64,000 nt of DNA from Prorocentrum cordatum. Its lineage: Eukaryota > Sar > Dinophyceae > Prorocentrales > Prorocentraceae. How positions within the stretch are numbered: the stretch's first letter is position 1; each line of letters starts with the position of its first letter. Shown in pieces: positions 11,000-22,815 of this stretch. Position numbers and translations under genes: made by a program. Where the stretch lies: assembly GCA_963575745.1 (NCBI GenBank), contig CAUYUJ010018734.1, positions 1 to 64,000 on the forward strand, in the 5' to 3' direction. The notes beneath the pieces are model-generated. The model was not told the origin of the DNA and made no database searches. It worked only from the letters and a program-made list of their open reading frames with translations.

Positions 11000-11280
11000 T
11001 ATTGTCCACTTTGCATGACGTGAGCGGCGCCTTGAGGTCAGTCTTCGAGGGCCCCGAGCGCTTTTCCCGTCCTGGAGCTTGTCGGCTCTATGGGAGGGGC
11101 TACGCTCAGAGGGCCAGTGCCATAGAGCCCCAAATTCTCAATGTTGTGCCTGCTCGTGTGGTGTGTTAAGACAGAGCCCGTTGGTCTAAAGCTTGTGGTG
11201 GCCCACTAACCCGAGTTCCAGAATATGCTATCCACTGCCTCGTACTTGTGCTGTCCAGGGAGCTCACATGGGGGGGAATG
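11000..11280. other. Unassigned spacer after the HSP90 pseudogene
   Basis: No repeat or motif was recognised; the HSP90 match ends just before it. Confidence 0.3.
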
Positions 11281-11282
11281 AA

Positions 11283-11715
11283 TGAATGAATGAATGCTTC
11301 ATCAACAGCACCAGCAGCATCGTCATCATCATCAGCAGCATCATCATCAGCCCCCTCCCCCTTCTCCTTCTTCTCCCACTCCTTCGCCCTCCCCCGACTT
11401 GTCCTTCTTCTCCTCTGCCGTGCTCGTCATTTCTCCCCCCCCCCCTTCCACCACCTCCCCCATTCGTGCAGCACGAGATGCACTGCAGGGCAGGCCCCCC
11501 ACCCACCCGCTCGCGGCAGCTGCTGCCGCTGTTGCCGCTGGCATATGATTTCCTCTGTCATCCTGGTTTGGGCCGTTTTCGTTCGGTATGTTTTTCTCTC
11601 TCTCTCTCTCTCTCTGTTTCTCCTTTTCTTTCTCTCAGTATCCCTCTCTTTGTTGTTTTTCTCTTTCTCTTTGTCTCTCTCTCTCTCTTTCTCTGTTTCT
11701 CTCTCTCTCTCTATT

Positions 11716-11767
<52 letters not shown>

Positions 11768-11770
11768 CGT
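11283..11770. repeat. (GAAT)n, (CAT)n and (CT)n microsatellites
   Basis: A short (GAAT) run at 11276-11295 is followed by (CAT/CAG)n, CCT-rich DNA and a long (CT)n tract at about 11590-11765. Confidence 0.85.
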
Positions 11771-11974
11771 TGCATCTTCGCCCTTTCCCCCCTCCTTCCC
11801 CCTCAAACCTGCGGTAGGTCGAACGTTGCTGCACACCCCAGGCAGTGGCTTCCTTGTGAAGAATTCGCGCGGAATTCCGATCCGGTCCGATCCTCCCCCT
11901 TCCCGCATTAGGAAAACAAGTATACCTATGATGTGGTGCTCTGACAGGGACTCTTCCGCGCGCTGCGCTGAGCC

Positions 11975-12035
11975 GCTGAGGTCGCCGGGGGCCAGCTTCG
12001 GCGAGCTCGCCATGCTGGAGCGCGCGGGGGGGGCC
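11975..12035 (+). other. Exon-like island: CNBD phosphate-binding cassette
   Basis: Positions 11982-12026 encode SPGASFGELAMLERA. This fits the FGE[LI]A[LM]L core of the phosphate-binding cassette that contacts the cyclic nucleotide. An AG at about 11980 could be the acceptor. It would follow the island at 5926 and precede that at 15655 in one domain. The Arg-Ala step of the cassette is not seen here. Confidence 0.4.
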
Positions 12036-12084
12036 TGCTCATGCCGCTGTTTTCTTCAGGAATTAGCCCGTGACTTCCGAGAGG

Positions 12085-12660
12085 AAAGCGGACAAGAAAG
12101 AGAGAGAGAGAGAGACAAAAGAAAGAAACAGAGAGAGGGAGAGGGAGAGAGACAGACATTAGCACGTAGAAAAAGAGAGAGAGAGAGAGAAAACAACAAA
12201 AAAGTGGGAGCGAGAGGAAGAGAGAGAGTGAGAGAGAGAGAAAGGGACAGAGAGAAAGAGAGAGAACAAAGCGAAATGGGAGTGAGAGTGAGAAGGCGAC
12301 ATAAACAACATGGATACACACAGGGAGGGGTAGACAAAGAGGGAGGCCTGATGGGAAGAGGGGAATGGGGGGAAATGCGGTCGAGAGAGAGAGAGAGAGG
12401 GAGGAGGAGGTGGATGAAGAGGAAAGAACGGCAGAAGGAAAGTAAAACAGGGGAAAACCAGCGGGCGGCGAAGGCGGGGAGGAGGGTGAAAGCAGAAGGA
12501 GTAGAGGCGAATTGGGAGGGGGGAGAAAGAGAAAACTTGAAAGAGAGAGAGAGAGAGAGAGAGAAACAAAAAAAGCTGTGAGGGGAGGGAGGGGCTAGGA
12601 AGAGGAGAGAGAGAGAGAGGGGAGGGAGAGAGAGAGAGAGAAGCGAGGGAAAGCTGTGAA
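12085..12660. repeat. (AG)n microsatellite blocks
   Basis: Repeated GAGAGA tracts, roughly 12095-12275, 12385-12410 and 12540-12655, with purine-rich sequence between. Confidence 0.85.
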
Positions 12661-12929
12661 GGGGAGGGAGGGGCTAGGAAGAGGAGTATAGGAGATGGAG
12701 GAGGGCGGCAAGAAGACTTGGGAGGACGCTCTGATTAGAGGAGGGGTCTAGGAGCAGGAGGAAGCGGAGGTGACGAGTGGTGGTTGGGAACGGAGGGGAA
12801 CGAGGAAGAAACAGTGAGGATGGGTATGAGACGTGGGAGAAAAAAAGACTAGAGCGATGTATGCCCCGAACTGGGCTTGCACTTAAGGGCTCATATTTGT
12901 ATATGTATGTATACTGAATCATTTTCACG

Positions 12930-13075
12930 ACGTTGCCGCTTGTGGGCGCCTCGTGGGTATGCTGGGGTTACGCCAAGCTGCCGCCAGTGGGCGCCTCGTG
13001 GGCGCCCCGGCTGCTGCGTGGGCATGGCGAACTCGCGTGGGCACTTCGTGGGCGCCTCGCGCGCTGGGCGGCCGC
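12930..13075. repeat. GTGGGCGCCTCGTGGGCG degenerate repeat
   Basis: Four to six units around GGGCGCCTCGTGGG with intervening GCTGCCGC. Confidence 0.5.
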
Positions 13076-13082
13076 ATGGCCT

Positions 13083-13225
13083 GCACCACTTACCTTGCAC
13101 TACATAGTTGTTACCACATGGCTCTCATCAGAGAGCGCACACCACCCAGCTTATACCACATCACTTGCGGCACACAGCTGACACCGCATAGATTACATTA
13201 CATACGTTGGCTAGTTTGAACCACA
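13083..13225. repeat. Degenerate TGCACCACATAG-type repeat
   Basis: Same family as 4835-5000: units such as TTGCACTACATAG, TACCACATC and ACACCGCATAGATTACA. Confidence 0.5.
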
Positions 13226-13374
13226 CAGCATACACCTCCACAGTGTAATACAGACTTGGTGGGCCCCGCGCAAGCAGACATAGAGGTACGCATGCCCCAC
13301 TGCATGTGTAATGTGTGTGCAATGAGTGCATGCGCATACATAGATGTGTTGGCGTATGTGCACGCACAACCGCC

Positions 13375-13584
13375 GTGTATAGATATACGAATTGATACAT
13401 GCATGCATACATACATGCATGCTGGCATACATACATACAGACGTCCGTACGTAAGTTTGTACATACATACGTAAATGCAAGTATGGTTGCTTACATGTGT
13501 GCTTACACATATACATACATCAGCCATACGCTTGCATGCATATGTATATATATATATATGTGTCGACGGATGCATATGTATGTG

Positions 13585-13615
<31 letters not shown>

Positions 13616-13630
13616 AATATATATATATGT
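13375..13630. repeat. (ATACATGC)n and (AT)n microsatellite
   Basis: Imperfect ATACATACATGC units lead into two long (TA)n runs at 13543-13558 and 13587-13628. Confidence 0.85.
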
Positions 13631-14900
13631 TATTTGACGGGGGTCAGGGGCGAGACCAAAGTGAAACGTGGGTTGCACACAACAGGAAATCGTTTCGCTT
13701 CGTTCGTGTCTTGCGTGCGGGCGAGGCGAGGCGAAGTTGCGCGAGTTCCGACTTTTGCCGCAGCTAGATCAGGCCAACATGTGTCTCCCCGCGTCCAGAT
13801 CGTCGCCCCTGGTAATTTCCGGGTTGTCAGGTTGGTTGCCCCGATTGTTGTTTTCCCGATGTTTGCCCGATGTTTGTCCCGATGTTTTGCCCGATGTTTG
13901 GCCCGATGTTTGTCCCGATGTTTGTCCCGATGTTTGCCCAGATGGCTGTCCCGACGCTTTCCCCGTTTGTTGCTCCGATGGTTGCCCCGATGATTGTCCT
14001 GTGCTTGCCCTTTGGTTGTCCCATGGTGGTCTCCCGTGGTTTTTGCTTGCGGTTGTCGCGATGGTTGTCCCGTCGTTGTTTTGTTGTTGTTAAGTCTGTA
14101 GATGCATTGATCGTGAAAGCGATCGGTAAGCAACGATATTTAGAGATGGATCGGTAATGATATCGATAGATAACCATACCGATCGATGGTGCGATCGATT
14201 GATATGCTCAAAGTCAGGTAGCTTGTGAGATCGACCGACATTTTGATAGTACTATAGGTACACATGTAGGGAAACCAATACATGACTACATCGGTGTCCT
14301 GTGGTTGTCCTGTGGCTGTCCCGCGGTTGCCCCGAACGATAGATGGATTGACAGTTGACAGTGAGATCGATTGACAGATGGTGGGGGTAAAGGTAAAGAG
14401 ATCCGTGTGTAGATTGATAGTGAGATCGACAGATAATTCGGGAGACCGGTAGATTGTGAGATCGCCGGTAAGGGAGACAATGGATAGTTAGATCGATGAC
14501 CCGTGTTCGTTTTGTGGTTGTCCCACGGTCGTCCCGCAGTCGTGCCGCGGTTGTCCTGGGGTTGTCACTTGGTTGTCTCGCGGTTGTCCCGTGGTTTCCC
14601 CGTGGTTGTCCTATAAATGTCATATGCTTGTCCCGCGGTTGTCCAGTGCTTGTCCGTCCCGTGGTTGTGCCATGGTTGCGCGTAGTCCGTTCCGCGATTG
14701 TCCCGTGGTTGTCCGTTCTGAAGAAAAATAACGAAAGCGATAGATTCATAGTGATAAAGATAGACGTGTTGATGGTAAGATGAACGGACAGATAGATAGT
14801 GAAACCAGTAGATAGTGAGACCGATTGATGCTCTTATAGTTCTTACAGTTGGATCGATGGATAAGCTAGTCAGACCGATCTATGGGGACAATGACTAGCA
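13630..14900. repeat. Composite repeat element, copy 1
   Basis: After the (TA)n edge comes a block containing CTTGCGTGCGGGCGAGGCGA, then long runs of GTTGTCCCG/GATGTTTGCCC units (13845-14080 and 14510-14720). GATAGTGAGATCGAT-like units lie between and after them (14100-14480, 14750-14900). The same three components appear reverse-complemented and in matching order at 43380-44100, so this is a mobile or duplicated composite unit. Confidence 0.55.
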
Positions 14901-15114
14901 AGGAGGTCGTTAGATCGATCACGAACCCAGCCCGACGCCAATCTCAGACGGCAAATTACACGCATCCCCCCCTTTTCCCACCCACTCCAACCAAATTCTT
15001 TATCACCCGAAGGGTCTCTATGCGATGTAAGCATATGTACAGAGAGACCGAAGCATGTAGCTGTACAAACATATAGATATTAAATGTGTATAGATGTTTA
15101 TATTTACACACGCA

Positions 15115-15450
15115 TCAAGGGAAAGAGAGATAGAGAGGGATTGTGAGAGAGAGAGAGAGACAGAGAGAGAAAGAGAGAGAAAGAGACACAGAGAGAGAGA
15201 GAGAGAGAGAGAAAAAGAGAGAGAGAGAGAGAGAGCGAGAGAAAAACAAAGAGAGAGAGAGAGAGGAAAAAAAAAATATCAGCCAGCATTGACCCCAAAT
15301 ACATTAGACTACTCAATTCAAGGAATCAGAGGAATCAAGCACGCACGGAACCCGCAACTCAGCCTCAGGAAGCAAGCAAGCGTGCAAGCAAGCAAGCAAG
15401 CAAGCGTGCAAGCAAGCAAGCGGAGGCATAGGCATGAGCATAGCCATAGG
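15115..15450. repeat. (AG)n and (AAGC)n microsatellites
   Basis: (AG)n with interruptions at 15120-15270, then AAGC tetranucleotides at 15368-15425. Confidence 0.85.
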
Positions 15451-15639
15451 AATCAGGGGGGGTATAGGAATCAGGGTGGGGGGCAACGGACCAATTAGTA
15501 GGGTTTGAGCTAAGACTCCTATAGGGCAAGCCTATTTGGAGAACAACAAAAAAAGAAACAAAGGTTGAGGAGGGCGGGAGGAGGAGGACAAGGAGGAAGT
15601 GGAAGGAGCTGGACGTTCCAAGCCGGGGGAGCCCGACAA

Positions 15640-15775
15640 ACGGCGCAGGGCGTCAGCGCCGAGCGGGCCGTCACGGTCCGCGCCATGACTTTCTGCTTCG
15701 TGGTGGGCGTGCCCCGCTCCGCCTTCTTCGGGGCGCTGGAGAGGCACCCGGACCAGGAGGAGCACTTCAATGAGG
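15640..15775 (+). other. Exon-like island: C-terminal part of a CNBD
   Basis: The frame beginning at 15655 reads AERAVTVRAMTFCFVVGV then PRSAFFGALERHPDQEEHF. This matches the end of a CNBD, where (R)A(V)TVRA contacts the ligand and is followed by the last strand and the C-helix [DR]xxFxxxLxxHP. With the islands at 5926 and 11975 it would complete one domain in three exons on the plus strand. A GT at 15772 (GAG|GTGGCG) could be the donor. A (GAT)n tract follows at once. Confidence 0.4.
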
Positions 15776-15779
15776 TGGC

Positions 15780-16047
15780 GCCGATGATGATAATGATGAT
15801 GATGGTGATGATGGTGATGGTGATGGTGATGGCGATGATGATGGTGAGTGTGATGGCGATCGTGATGTTGATGACGATGATGATGATGATGATGTTGATG
15901 TTGATGATGATGATGATAATGATGATGATGGTGATGATGGTGATGGTGATGGCGATGATGATGGTGAGTGTGATGGCGATCGTGATGTTGATGACGATGA
16001 TGATGATGATGCTGATGATGATGATGAGAATGATGAGAATGATGAGA

Positions 16048-16118
<71 letters not shown>

Positions 16119-16270
16119 AATGGTGATGGTGATGGTGATGGTGATGGTGATGGTGATGGTGATGGTGATAGTGATAGTGATGATGATGATGGTGATGGTG
16201 ATTGTGATGTTGATGGTGATGATGCTGCTGCTGATGCTGATGCTGATGCTGATGATGATGATGATGGTGG

Positions 16271-16304
<34 letters not shown>

Positions 16305-16305
16305 C
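15780..16305. repeat. (GAT)n microsatellite
   Basis: Over 500 bp of GAT/GGT trinucleotides, including an internal direct duplication of about 120 bp (compare 15801-15890 with 15925-16010). Confidence 0.9.
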
Positions 16306-16499
16306 CGTAAGGACTTCGCACCCTGCCGCCGGCCCCCTCTTTCGGATAATGGGCTACGCAAGAGCTAAATCATGAGGCCTCGGCGCCGCCGTGAAGCAGC
16401 ATCGGCAAGAGAAAGTGAGATCCTGATGATATTGCTGAACTCAGCGTGGTATTTTGAACCTGCCTCCGTATGGTATACACTGAGGTTTCCCACAGAATT

Positions 16500-17405
16500 T
16501 CGCACACGTGGCAAATCTCATAGGTTGCTCGACCCTGACCCTGCTGATCTGCGAGAGGGCTGCCGCCGAATTTCAGAAATGTGGCAAATCCCATGGGTTG
16601 TTAGACCCTGACCCCGCCGATCTGCATGATGGGTGCCGCCGAATTTCAGAAATGTGGAAAATCCCATTGGTTTTTCAACCCTGACGCCGCCGATCTGCGT
16701 GAGGGGTGCCACCGAATTTCCAGACACGTGGCAAATCCCATTGGTTTTTCGACCCTGACTCCGCCGATCTGCGTGAGGGGTGCCGCCGAATTTCAGAAAC
16801 GTGGCAAATCCCATGTGTTTTTGGACCCTGACCCCGCCGATCGGCGTGAGGGGTGTCGCCAAATTTTAAAGATGTGGCAAATTCCATTGGTTATTCAACC
16901 CTGACGCCGCCGATCTGCGTGAGGGGTGCCGCCGAATTTCAGAAATGCGGCAAATCCGTATGAGTTGTTCGGCCCTGACCCCGCCGATCTGCGTGAGGGG
17001 TGCCGCCGAATTTCAGAAATGTGGCGAATCCCATTAATTTGTTCGACCCTGACTCCGCCGATCTGCGGCCGCCGAATTTCAAAAATATAGCAAATCCCCT
17101 TGGTTTTTCGACCCTGACTCCGCCGATCTGCGTAAATTCTATTGGTTGTTCGACCCTGACCCCGCCGATCTGCGTGAGGGGTGCCCCCGAATTTCAGAAA
17201 TGTGGCAAATCCCATTGGTTTTTCATCCTTGACCCCGCCGATCTGCGTCAGGGGTGCCGCCGAATTTCAGAAATGCGGCAAATCCCATGAGTTGTTCTTC
17301 CCTGACTCCGCCGATCTGCGTGAAGGGTGCCGCCGAATTTTAGAAACGTGGCAAATCCCATGTGTTTTTGGACCCTGACCCCGCCAATCTGCGTGAGGGT
17401 GTCAA
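16500..17405. repeat. 72-bp tandem repeat array
   Basis: About twelve units with the order GACCCTGACCCCGCCGATC, GTGAGGGGTGCCGCCGAATT, CAGAAATGTGGCAAATCCCA. Two units are shortened (around 17060 and 17130). Because 72 is a multiple of three, open frames persist on both strands. Confidence 0.9.
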
Positions 17406-17609
17406 TTTCGACCCCCCCAGAAATTCTAAGAACCCTCTCAGGAGACGCTAGGTTTGCCGGTTTTCGGTTCCCCCCCTTCCCGCGGTCTTCAACAAGGAAC
17501 AGTAATACAACAAGAAGCAGAGTTATCACAGTGGAAATTGGAAATTGGAACTGGTGCAGGGAGCAGCAGACCTTTGCCCTGCAGCCTTGTGGCCCACAAG
17601 GGGGTCGGC

Positions 17610-18230
17610 GGATAATGCTTATGATGATAATGATGATGGTGATGATGGTGTTGGTGATCATGCTGCTGAGGATGAGGATGTGGATGCTGCTGAGTGCTGC
17701 TGCGGATGAGGAGGAGGATGAGGAGGAGGATGACGGTAATGGTAGTGGTGATGGTGATGATGAGGAGGAGGATGGCGGTGATGATGAGAATGATGACGAC
17801 GATAGTGTTGATGTTGTTGATGATGGTGGTAATGTTGATTTTGTTGACGCTGCTGATGCTGGTCGTGATAATGCTGATGCTGACGATGCTGCCGATGATG
17901 ATGGTGGTGGTAATGATTGTGATGGTTGTGAAGATGATGAGGATGAGGATGAGTATGAGGATGATGATGATGGTGGTGATGATGATGGTGATGGTAATGG
18001 TGATGGTGATGGTGATGGCCATTGTGATGGTGACGACGACGACGAGGACGAGGATACTGAGGAGGAGGAGGATGAAGATGAGGATGAGGATGATGCTGAT
18101 GATGATGATGCTGATGATGATGATGATAATGATCATGATCATGATTATAATGCTGATGGTGGTAGTGGTAATGAGGACGATGATGAGGATGAAGATGGGG
18201 ATGGGGATGATGATTATGATGATGAGGAGG
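17610..18230. repeat. (GAT)n/(GAG)n microsatellite
   Basis: Long imperfect trinucleotide tract. The Asp/Glu-rich frame through it is a repeat artefact. Confidence 0.9.
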
Positions 18231-18589
18231 AGGGGGGTGGGGGCCAGGGAGAAGGGGGCTTCAGTTTCGTCCTCCCCCATGTCCTCATACTGCTTGCCCC
18301 AGTCTTGTCCCCCCCCCCCCAGCACCCGCTCGCCCCGTCCTTCGCGCCCAACGCAGGTAGCTGGCAGCAAGCCCGCCACGCCACCCCGCTTGTGCCAAAC
18401 CCGTCGAGGTCCGCAGCGTCCAGCGCCGCAACAGAGTGTGCGCACGCTCGAGCGACTGACCCAGGCAGCATCAGACGTTCACACCAGGCGATGATCACAG
18501 AAACCTGCTTGCGATTTCGAAACCGCTGGGGCACGACGCTCGATCTCGGGAGGAGATAGGAGTGAGGCAGAGACGTAGGAGGAGGGAGG

Positions 18590-19200
18590 AGGCAGGAGGG
18601 AGGGAGGGAGAAGCAGGGGGAGGAGGAGGAGTAGGAGGAGGAGGAGGAGGAGGAGGAGGAGGAGAAGGAGGACGAGGAGGCGAACGACGCGAATGAGTTT
18701 GGAAGAGCGCGGAGCGTAATGGGAGGAGGAGAAGGAGGAAAAGGAGGAGGAGAAGGGGGAAGACAAGAACGACGACGACGACGACGAGGATGACGAGGAG
18801 GAGCTCGCAGGTCCTGTCGGGCAGCGAGTACACCACCGGCGTCATGTGGCCTTGCCTGCGCGACGTGCCGGTCAGGCCGCGGGCGCCGCCGCTGGGCCTT
18901 TGGTGGCGGTGGTGGTGAGATGACGGGTGCAGGAGGGGGATCGGTACACGCTATCATCGTCGCGTTGCCGCCGAAGTTCTGGGGGTGGGTGTGCGGGCGT
19001 TCGTACAGACCCACTTCATGCGCAGGAGGAGGAAAAGTGAGAGGCGGAGGAGGAAAGTGAGAAGAAAGAAGAGGGGGAGGAGGAGGAGGAGGAGGTATAA
19101 GAGGAGGGGGAGGAGGGGGAGGAGGAGGAGGAGGAGGAGGAGGAGGAGGAGGGGGAGGAGGAGGAGGAGGAGGAGGATGAAGAAGAAGAGGTCGAGGGGG
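18590..19200. repeat. (AGG)n blocks around a short GC-rich island
   Basis: Purine tracts at 18590-18780 and 19020-19200 flank about 220 bp (18790-19015) that is open in several frames. Either strand could carry an exon here, and I cannot decide. Confidence 0.6.
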
Positions 19201-19628
19201 AGGTGGTTGAATCCACGGGGCTGGTGCGAAGCACTGGGGGGTTTGCGCAAGCACCAAGGCAGAGAGCGCCTGGACCGCGCTCCGCCGCCAGCGGAGGAGG
19301 AGGGCGAGAAGGACGAGGAGCAGCAGCGGCAGCAGCAATAGCAGCAGCAGCACTTCGCTTCGCAGACCCCTCGGCCCTGGCTCCCGCGCCCGAGCACGGG
19401 GCACGCGCGAGGGCGACCCTTCGCAGAAGCTCCGGAGAAGGGGCGAAGCCCTAAGCGACCTGCCCTTTCGGAGCGCGAACCGCCTGGCATTGGTGGTGGG
19501 CGGAGGAGGGTGGTGAGCGGCGCCGCTGCCGAGCCTGATCAGGGACGCTTAGACGACTGCCTTCTCGGGTGAGCGAAGAAAGCTCGCCCCACTTTCTCGG
19601 CGCGCGCCATCGACCACCCTTCGCCCCT

Positions 19629-19748
19629 CTCGGCGGCGCGCCGAGGAGGGAAGCGAGGGCGGGCGGAAGGCCCGAGGGCTTTTGAGACGCATCGCCGCCT
19701 TCTGGGAAGGACGCCTCCCTCTCACTTCCCCCCTCGGTGCGCCGCCGC
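19629..19748. mobile_element. GC-rich inverted-repeat element (GGCGGCGCGC family), copy 1
   Basis: The left arm CGGCGGCGCGCCGAGG and the right arm CCTCGGTGCGCCGCCG are inverted repeats. Between them lies the CTCTCACTTCCCCCC segment shared with 32640-32690 and 33330-33350. It is MITE-like, with no coding capacity. Confidence 0.5.
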
Positions 19749-20054
19749 CCCTCGCCCCCATCGGGATGAGCACGCTGCGCAAGTGCAGGCCTCGCTGGGC
19801 CGCTGCTCCGATGAGGTGCCCGGCCATGCCTTCCGGCGCCCCCGCTGCAGATCGGCACAGCCATCGACGCGAGGACGGCCAGCTTGGTTGGCGCGACGGA
19901 CGCCAAGATCGAGGAGTTCGAGCACCCCCTCTTGAGGAATCTCCACACCGAGGCCCCAGCTCCAACGGCTGAGGCGCTCCCGACCTGCGAAGGCCAGAGC
20001 GCAGCGAGCACAGCGCCGCTCAAGCAGCACGAGCGTCCACCCCGGCACGCGGCG

Positions 20055-20150
20055 AATTGCGAAAACGGCACCGCCGTCCGAGAACCCCAGCACGCTGCCC
20101 GAAGCAGGCGGCGGGGACTCCCCGTGGCATGGGTTCGAGCATGATTCCTG
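20055..20150. repeat. Repeat block, copy 1
   Basis: GAAAACGGCACCGCCGTCCGAGA, CCCAGCACGCTGCCC and CAGGCGGCGG recur at 20827-20912 in the same orientation. Confidence 0.55.
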
Positions 20151-20244
20151 GCCTGCGCCCCAGGCCCCGAGCCAGAGATCGGTTCAGCACTCTTCCTGCA
20201 GACCCCCATCCCAGTCAACATGCCGACCCGTTTTCCCAAAGGCC

Positions 20245-20735
20245 AGCATGGAGCGGAGGAGGAGGAGGAGGAGGAGGAGGAGGAGGGGCAGGAGGAGGAG
20301 GGGCAGGAGGAGGAGGGGCAGGAGGAGGAGAGGAGGAGGAGGAGGAGGAGGAGGAGGAGGAGGAGGAGGAGGGAGGAGGAGGAGGAGGAGGAGGAGGAGG
20401 AGGGAGGAGGAGGAGAGGAGGAGGGGGGGGGGAGAGGAGGAGGAGGAGGAGGAGGAGGAGGAGGAGGAGGAGGAGGAGGAGGAGAGGAGGAGGAGGAGAG
20501 GAGGAGGAGGAGGAGGAGGAGGAGGAGGAGGAGGAGGAGGAGGCGGAGGAGGAGGAGGGAGGAGGAGGAGGAGGAGGAGGAGGAGGAGGAGGAGGAGGAG
20601 GAGGAGGAGAGGGAGGAGGAGGAGGAGGAGCAGGAGCAGGAGGAGGAGGAAGAAGAGGAGGAGGAGGAGGAGGAGGAGGAGGACGACGAGGAGGAGGAGG
20701 GAGGGAGGGAGGGAGGGAGGGAGGGAGGAAGGAGG
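20245..20735. repeat. (AGG)n microsatellite
   Basis: Nearly 500 bp of AGG with rare interruptions. Confidence 0.95.
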
Positions 20736-20826
20736 CGGAGAAGGGCAACCTCAACTCCCCGAACCTCCGACGACGCGCCTCAAACACCGCGAGTTTCCAG
20801 CCTTCCACCTGCACGCGGTGCACGTG

Positions 20827-21200
20827 CGAGAACGGCATTGCCGTCCGAGACCCCAGCACGCTGCCCAAGGCAGGCGGCGGAGACCGCCCGTGGCTTGGAC
20901 TCGAGCGTGAGTCTTGTTGCGCGGGTCCAAGGGACGGCGGCGCTCAGCCCAGCTCGCTGGGCAGTGCTGCGCCAACCCGCCCGCCCACGAATGGCACCCT
21001 GCCAGGAGCCCGCGCCGCGACGAGAGGCGACTTCCGCCCTCCAGACCTCCGACGACGCGCCCTTCTGGAGCCGCCCGTTGCGCTGATCAAGGAGACGGCG
21101 GCGCTCCGCCCAGCTCGATGTGACAGCGCTGTGCCGACCCGCCCGCCGACGAGGGGCACCCTGCCGGGAGCCAGCGCCGCGCCTCGAGAAGAGCGCACCC
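20827..21200. repeat. Repeat block copy 2 and a tandem pair of about 160 bp
   Basis: 20827-20912 matches 20055-20150. Then GCCCAGCTCG, CCCGCCC and GGCACCCTGCC occur twice (20945-21026 and 21108-21195). Confidence 0.5.
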
Positions 21201-21489
21201 GCCTTGGCATCCGACGCCGCTCTTGTTTCGCAGCGCGACTCTCCAGAGAACTGGACCTTTTCCCGGGAATTGGTGTTTCTTTCGACGACATCGGGGCCCA
21301 CACAACGGGGGTCCACTCTGAGGGAGGCCAGCCAATACCCATTTGGCTGACCCCAGTTTCGGAGCCACGTGGGGCCGATTTCCCCTCTCCGCCCTCAGCT
21401 GGCCTGGGCTGGGGAGCTACTAAGCAGCCGGCCGGTCTTCGCGACAGGGCCTTGGCCGACCTGGGTTTGTGCTGACCCGGGCTAGAGTG

Positions 21490-21950
21490 TCCCCACATGA
21501 GAACCATAATTAATCACAACATTGTGAAAGGCTTGCTGGTGGATGTCCCCACGGGTAGGCTCGTCGGCCACCCCGTGCGGCACTGACGCCCCGCACGACG
21601 CGGCTTTCGAGCCGAAAACAACTGGTATACATTTTGGTTCGTCGCCGAGGAGGGTGCCGACAGGGGCCCTCAGAGACCGAAGATGTCCAAGAATAATACG
21701 TCGTGAGTTTTCCGCGACGCCAGAGAGTGAGGGAGTCGAGCTTGCGAAGCGTGCTCATAGACACGGGCTGATTGCAGCGAGCTAGCAGAAGAACCCCAGC
21801 GCAGGCGCCACGTCGGCGGAGGTCGGCCTGGACGCCTGGCCACCGTGCAGAGACCATTTGGCACGGTGACGCGCCAGCGAGGCTGGCTTATTATGCTTCC
21901 CTTCGCCTGCCTAGGCTGCGTCTGGCTTCCTTGTCCGGACGGGGTGTGTT
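21490..21950. other. Unassigned DNA between repeat blocks
   Basis: I recognise no domain, repeat or RNA in this stretch. Confidence 0.3.
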
Positions 21951-22039
21951 TTGTTTTTCTTCCTCCTCGGGATTGACTTCATCTTAATGTTATTCATCGT
22001 CTTCTTCCTGCTCATCATTGTCAGAATCAGAACCAGAAT

Positions 22040-22051
22040 CAACATCATCAG

Positions 22052-22109
<58 letters not shown>

Positions 22110-22390
22110 GGTAGCAGCAGCATCAGCATCAGCATCAGCATCATCATCGTCATCATCAATAGCAGCATCATCAGCAGCAGCATCATCATCCTCATAATCG
22201 GCCACATCAGCAGCATCATCAGAATCAGCTAAATCATGACAACCCGCATCATCATCAGCAGCAGCAGCACCATCATCATCAACAACAACAACCGTCATCA
22301 GCAGCAGCATCACCAGCACCATTGCCATCAGCATCGCCATCAACAATCAACAGCATCCTTATCGTCATCTTCATCATCATCATCATCATT

Positions 22391-22462
<72 letters not shown>

Positions 22463-22475
22463 GTCATCCATACCA
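22040..22475. repeat. (CAT)n/(CAG)n microsatellite
   Basis: Pure (CAT)n at 22050-22108 and about 22366-22465 with mixed CAT/CAG between. Confidence 0.9.
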
Positions 22476-22549
22476 TTATCCTGATTCGCCCCCCTGCCTC
22501 GTGGGCTGATGGGGGCCCAGCAACCCGCTCAGAGAGACTCAAAAGGACA

Positions 22550-22815
22550 TCCTCCTCATCCTTCCCATCTCCTCCTCATCCTCCTCCTCCCGTCTTCTCC
22601 TCCTCTTACACGTCCTCCTATTCCTCCTTCTCCTCCTCCTCCTGCTCCTCCTCCTCCTCCTCCTCATGCCCCTCCTCCTCCTCCTCCTCCTCCCCTCCTC
22701 CTCCTCCTCCTCCTCCTCCTCCTCCTCCTCCTCCTCCTCCTCCTCCTCCTCCTCCTCCTCCTCCTCCTCCTCCTCCTCCTCCTCCTCCTCTTCCTCCCTC
22801 TTCCTCGTCCTCCCC
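22550..22815. repeat. (CCT)n microsatellite
   Basis: Dense CTC trinucleotides; Pro, Ser and Leu homopolymer frames here are artefacts. Confidence 0.9.

Noticed and set aside
15519-16368. Long Met- and Ile-rich frames on opposite strands
   Set aside because: Both are (GAT)n translations; only the short non-repetitive island at 15640-15775 is retained.
16500-17405. CRISPR-like array
   Set aside because: The 72-bp units are contiguous with no unique spacers, and the context is eukaryotic; this is an ordinary tandem repeat.
20130-20150. tRNA B-box-like GGGTTCGAGC
   Set aside because: No A box, acceptor stem or cloverleaf could be found around it, and it belongs to a repeated block.
20057-21475. 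472-codon Gly/Glu-rich frame
   Set aside because: The core is pure (AGG)n and the ends are GC-rich repeat blocks.
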